A stretch of DNA of 64,000 nt from assembly GCA_043747555.1 (NCBI GenBank), contig JAYTOY010000052.1, positions 1-64,000 on the forward strand, in the 5' to 3' direction. Positions 63,858-64,000 of this stretch are shown here, piece by piece. Source of the stretch: JAYWDA01 sp043747555. Its GTDB lineage: Bacteria > Bdellovibrionota > Bdellovibrionia > Bdellovibrionales > Bdellovibrionaceae. The stretch's first letter is position 1. The number at the start of each line of letters is the position of its first letter. The notes beneath the pieces are model-generated. The model was not told where the DNA came from. It searched no databases and worked only from the letters and a program-made list of their open reading frames with translations. The translations under genes were made by a program, and so were the position numbers.

Positions 63858-64000
63858 AAAGACGGCAAATAACACAGCAAGTAAAATCACCACTTCCATC
63901 GTGGGAGCTAGGGGATACTCTGGGTTGGAGTTGAGCCGCCTCCTTTTAAGGCATCCGGCAGTTTCTTTGACCCATTGTTTTGCAACTAAACAATTTTCTC
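63837..64000 (-). CDS. Possible C-terminal end of a gene entering from the right edge
   Basis: One minus-strand frame is open from the window edge to a TAA at about 63837-63839 and gives 53 residues. The last 20 read MEVVILLAVLFAVFLCIIHA, a membrane-helix-like end, preceded by a basic stretch. The internal AAAGGAGG has no start codon at a useful distance. If real, its stop codon overlaps the inverted repeat upstream of argG. The product cannot be named. Confidence 0.3.
   Translation of the reverse strand, partial: ENCLVAKQWVKETAGCLKRRRLNSNPEYPLAPTMEVVILLAVLFAVFLCIIHA

Overview
The window is A+T-rich and densely coded. It looks like a chromosomal stretch from a Bdellovibrio-type predatory or related bacterium (Bdellovibrionota). 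That placement is inference. It rests on a TIGR02147-family regulator paired with short secreted lipoproteins, large PAS/REC hybrid kinases, many small signal-peptide proteins, a TamA/TamB pair, an FMN-binding glutamate-synthase-like protein and a CPXCG protein beside argGH. No tRNA, rRNA, CRISPR array, transposase or integrase gene was seen.

Region by region. At 0-5.6 kb, two overlapping hybrid histidine kinases lie on the minus strand; the larger carries three near-identical PAS units. At 5.7-12.2 kb there is a copper/silver efflux operon on the minus strand: cusC, cusB, cusA, a periplasmic cupredoxin and an alpha/beta hydrolase, with overlapping or touching genes. It is divergent from an ECF sigma factor and a membrane protein that is probably its anti-sigma factor. 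Both promoters carry the same element, TGTCACA-N16-CGTAT, so the sigma factor probably drives itself and the efflux operon. A cation diffusion facilitator follows, at 13.4-14.3 kb. At 14.3-16.9 kb, two paralogous secreted lipoproteins flank a TIGR02147 regulator, with a 26-bp inverted repeat at the regulator's translation start.

From 17 to 32 kb is a mixed core and accessory stretch: an N6-adenine methyltransferase, a D-amino-acid dehydrogenase, a phospholipase D, a Ser/Thr kinase, a large SNF2 helicase, a SET-domain protein, rsmG and small secreted proteins. From 32.6 to 36.7 kb are two related envelope proteins (the second broken by an apparent ~70-bp deletion), a BamD-like protein and an XRE regulator with an uncharacterised partner. 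At 36.6-39.1 kb is an overlapping three-gene operon encoding an acyl-CoA dehydrogenase, a GNAT/FeeM-like N-acyltransferase and a heme-oxygenase-like diiron protein, probably a small biosynthetic cassette.

From 40 to 47.6 kb are stress-envelope proteins (YqjD/YqjE-like), a membrane class III nucleotide cyclase coupled to a dual cyclic-nucleotide-binding effector and to a secreted putative metallopeptidase-like protein, and a trypsin-like protease. At 47.9-51.7 kb is the most unusual unit: an exported small protein, a peptide-type ABC substrate-binding protein, a short YcaO-family enzyme and a sensor histidine kinase, almost without spacing. It has the look of an undescribed peptide-modification and sensing system. 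From 52 to 64 kb are cardiolipin synthase, a holin-4-type membrane protein, TamB and TamA, YajQ, a rhomboid protease, the glutamate-synthase-like protein, a CPXCG protein, argH and argG. Palindromes and repeated ATGCA motifs lie upstream of argG.

All functional calls are from sequence reading. Short-site coordinates may be off by about one base.
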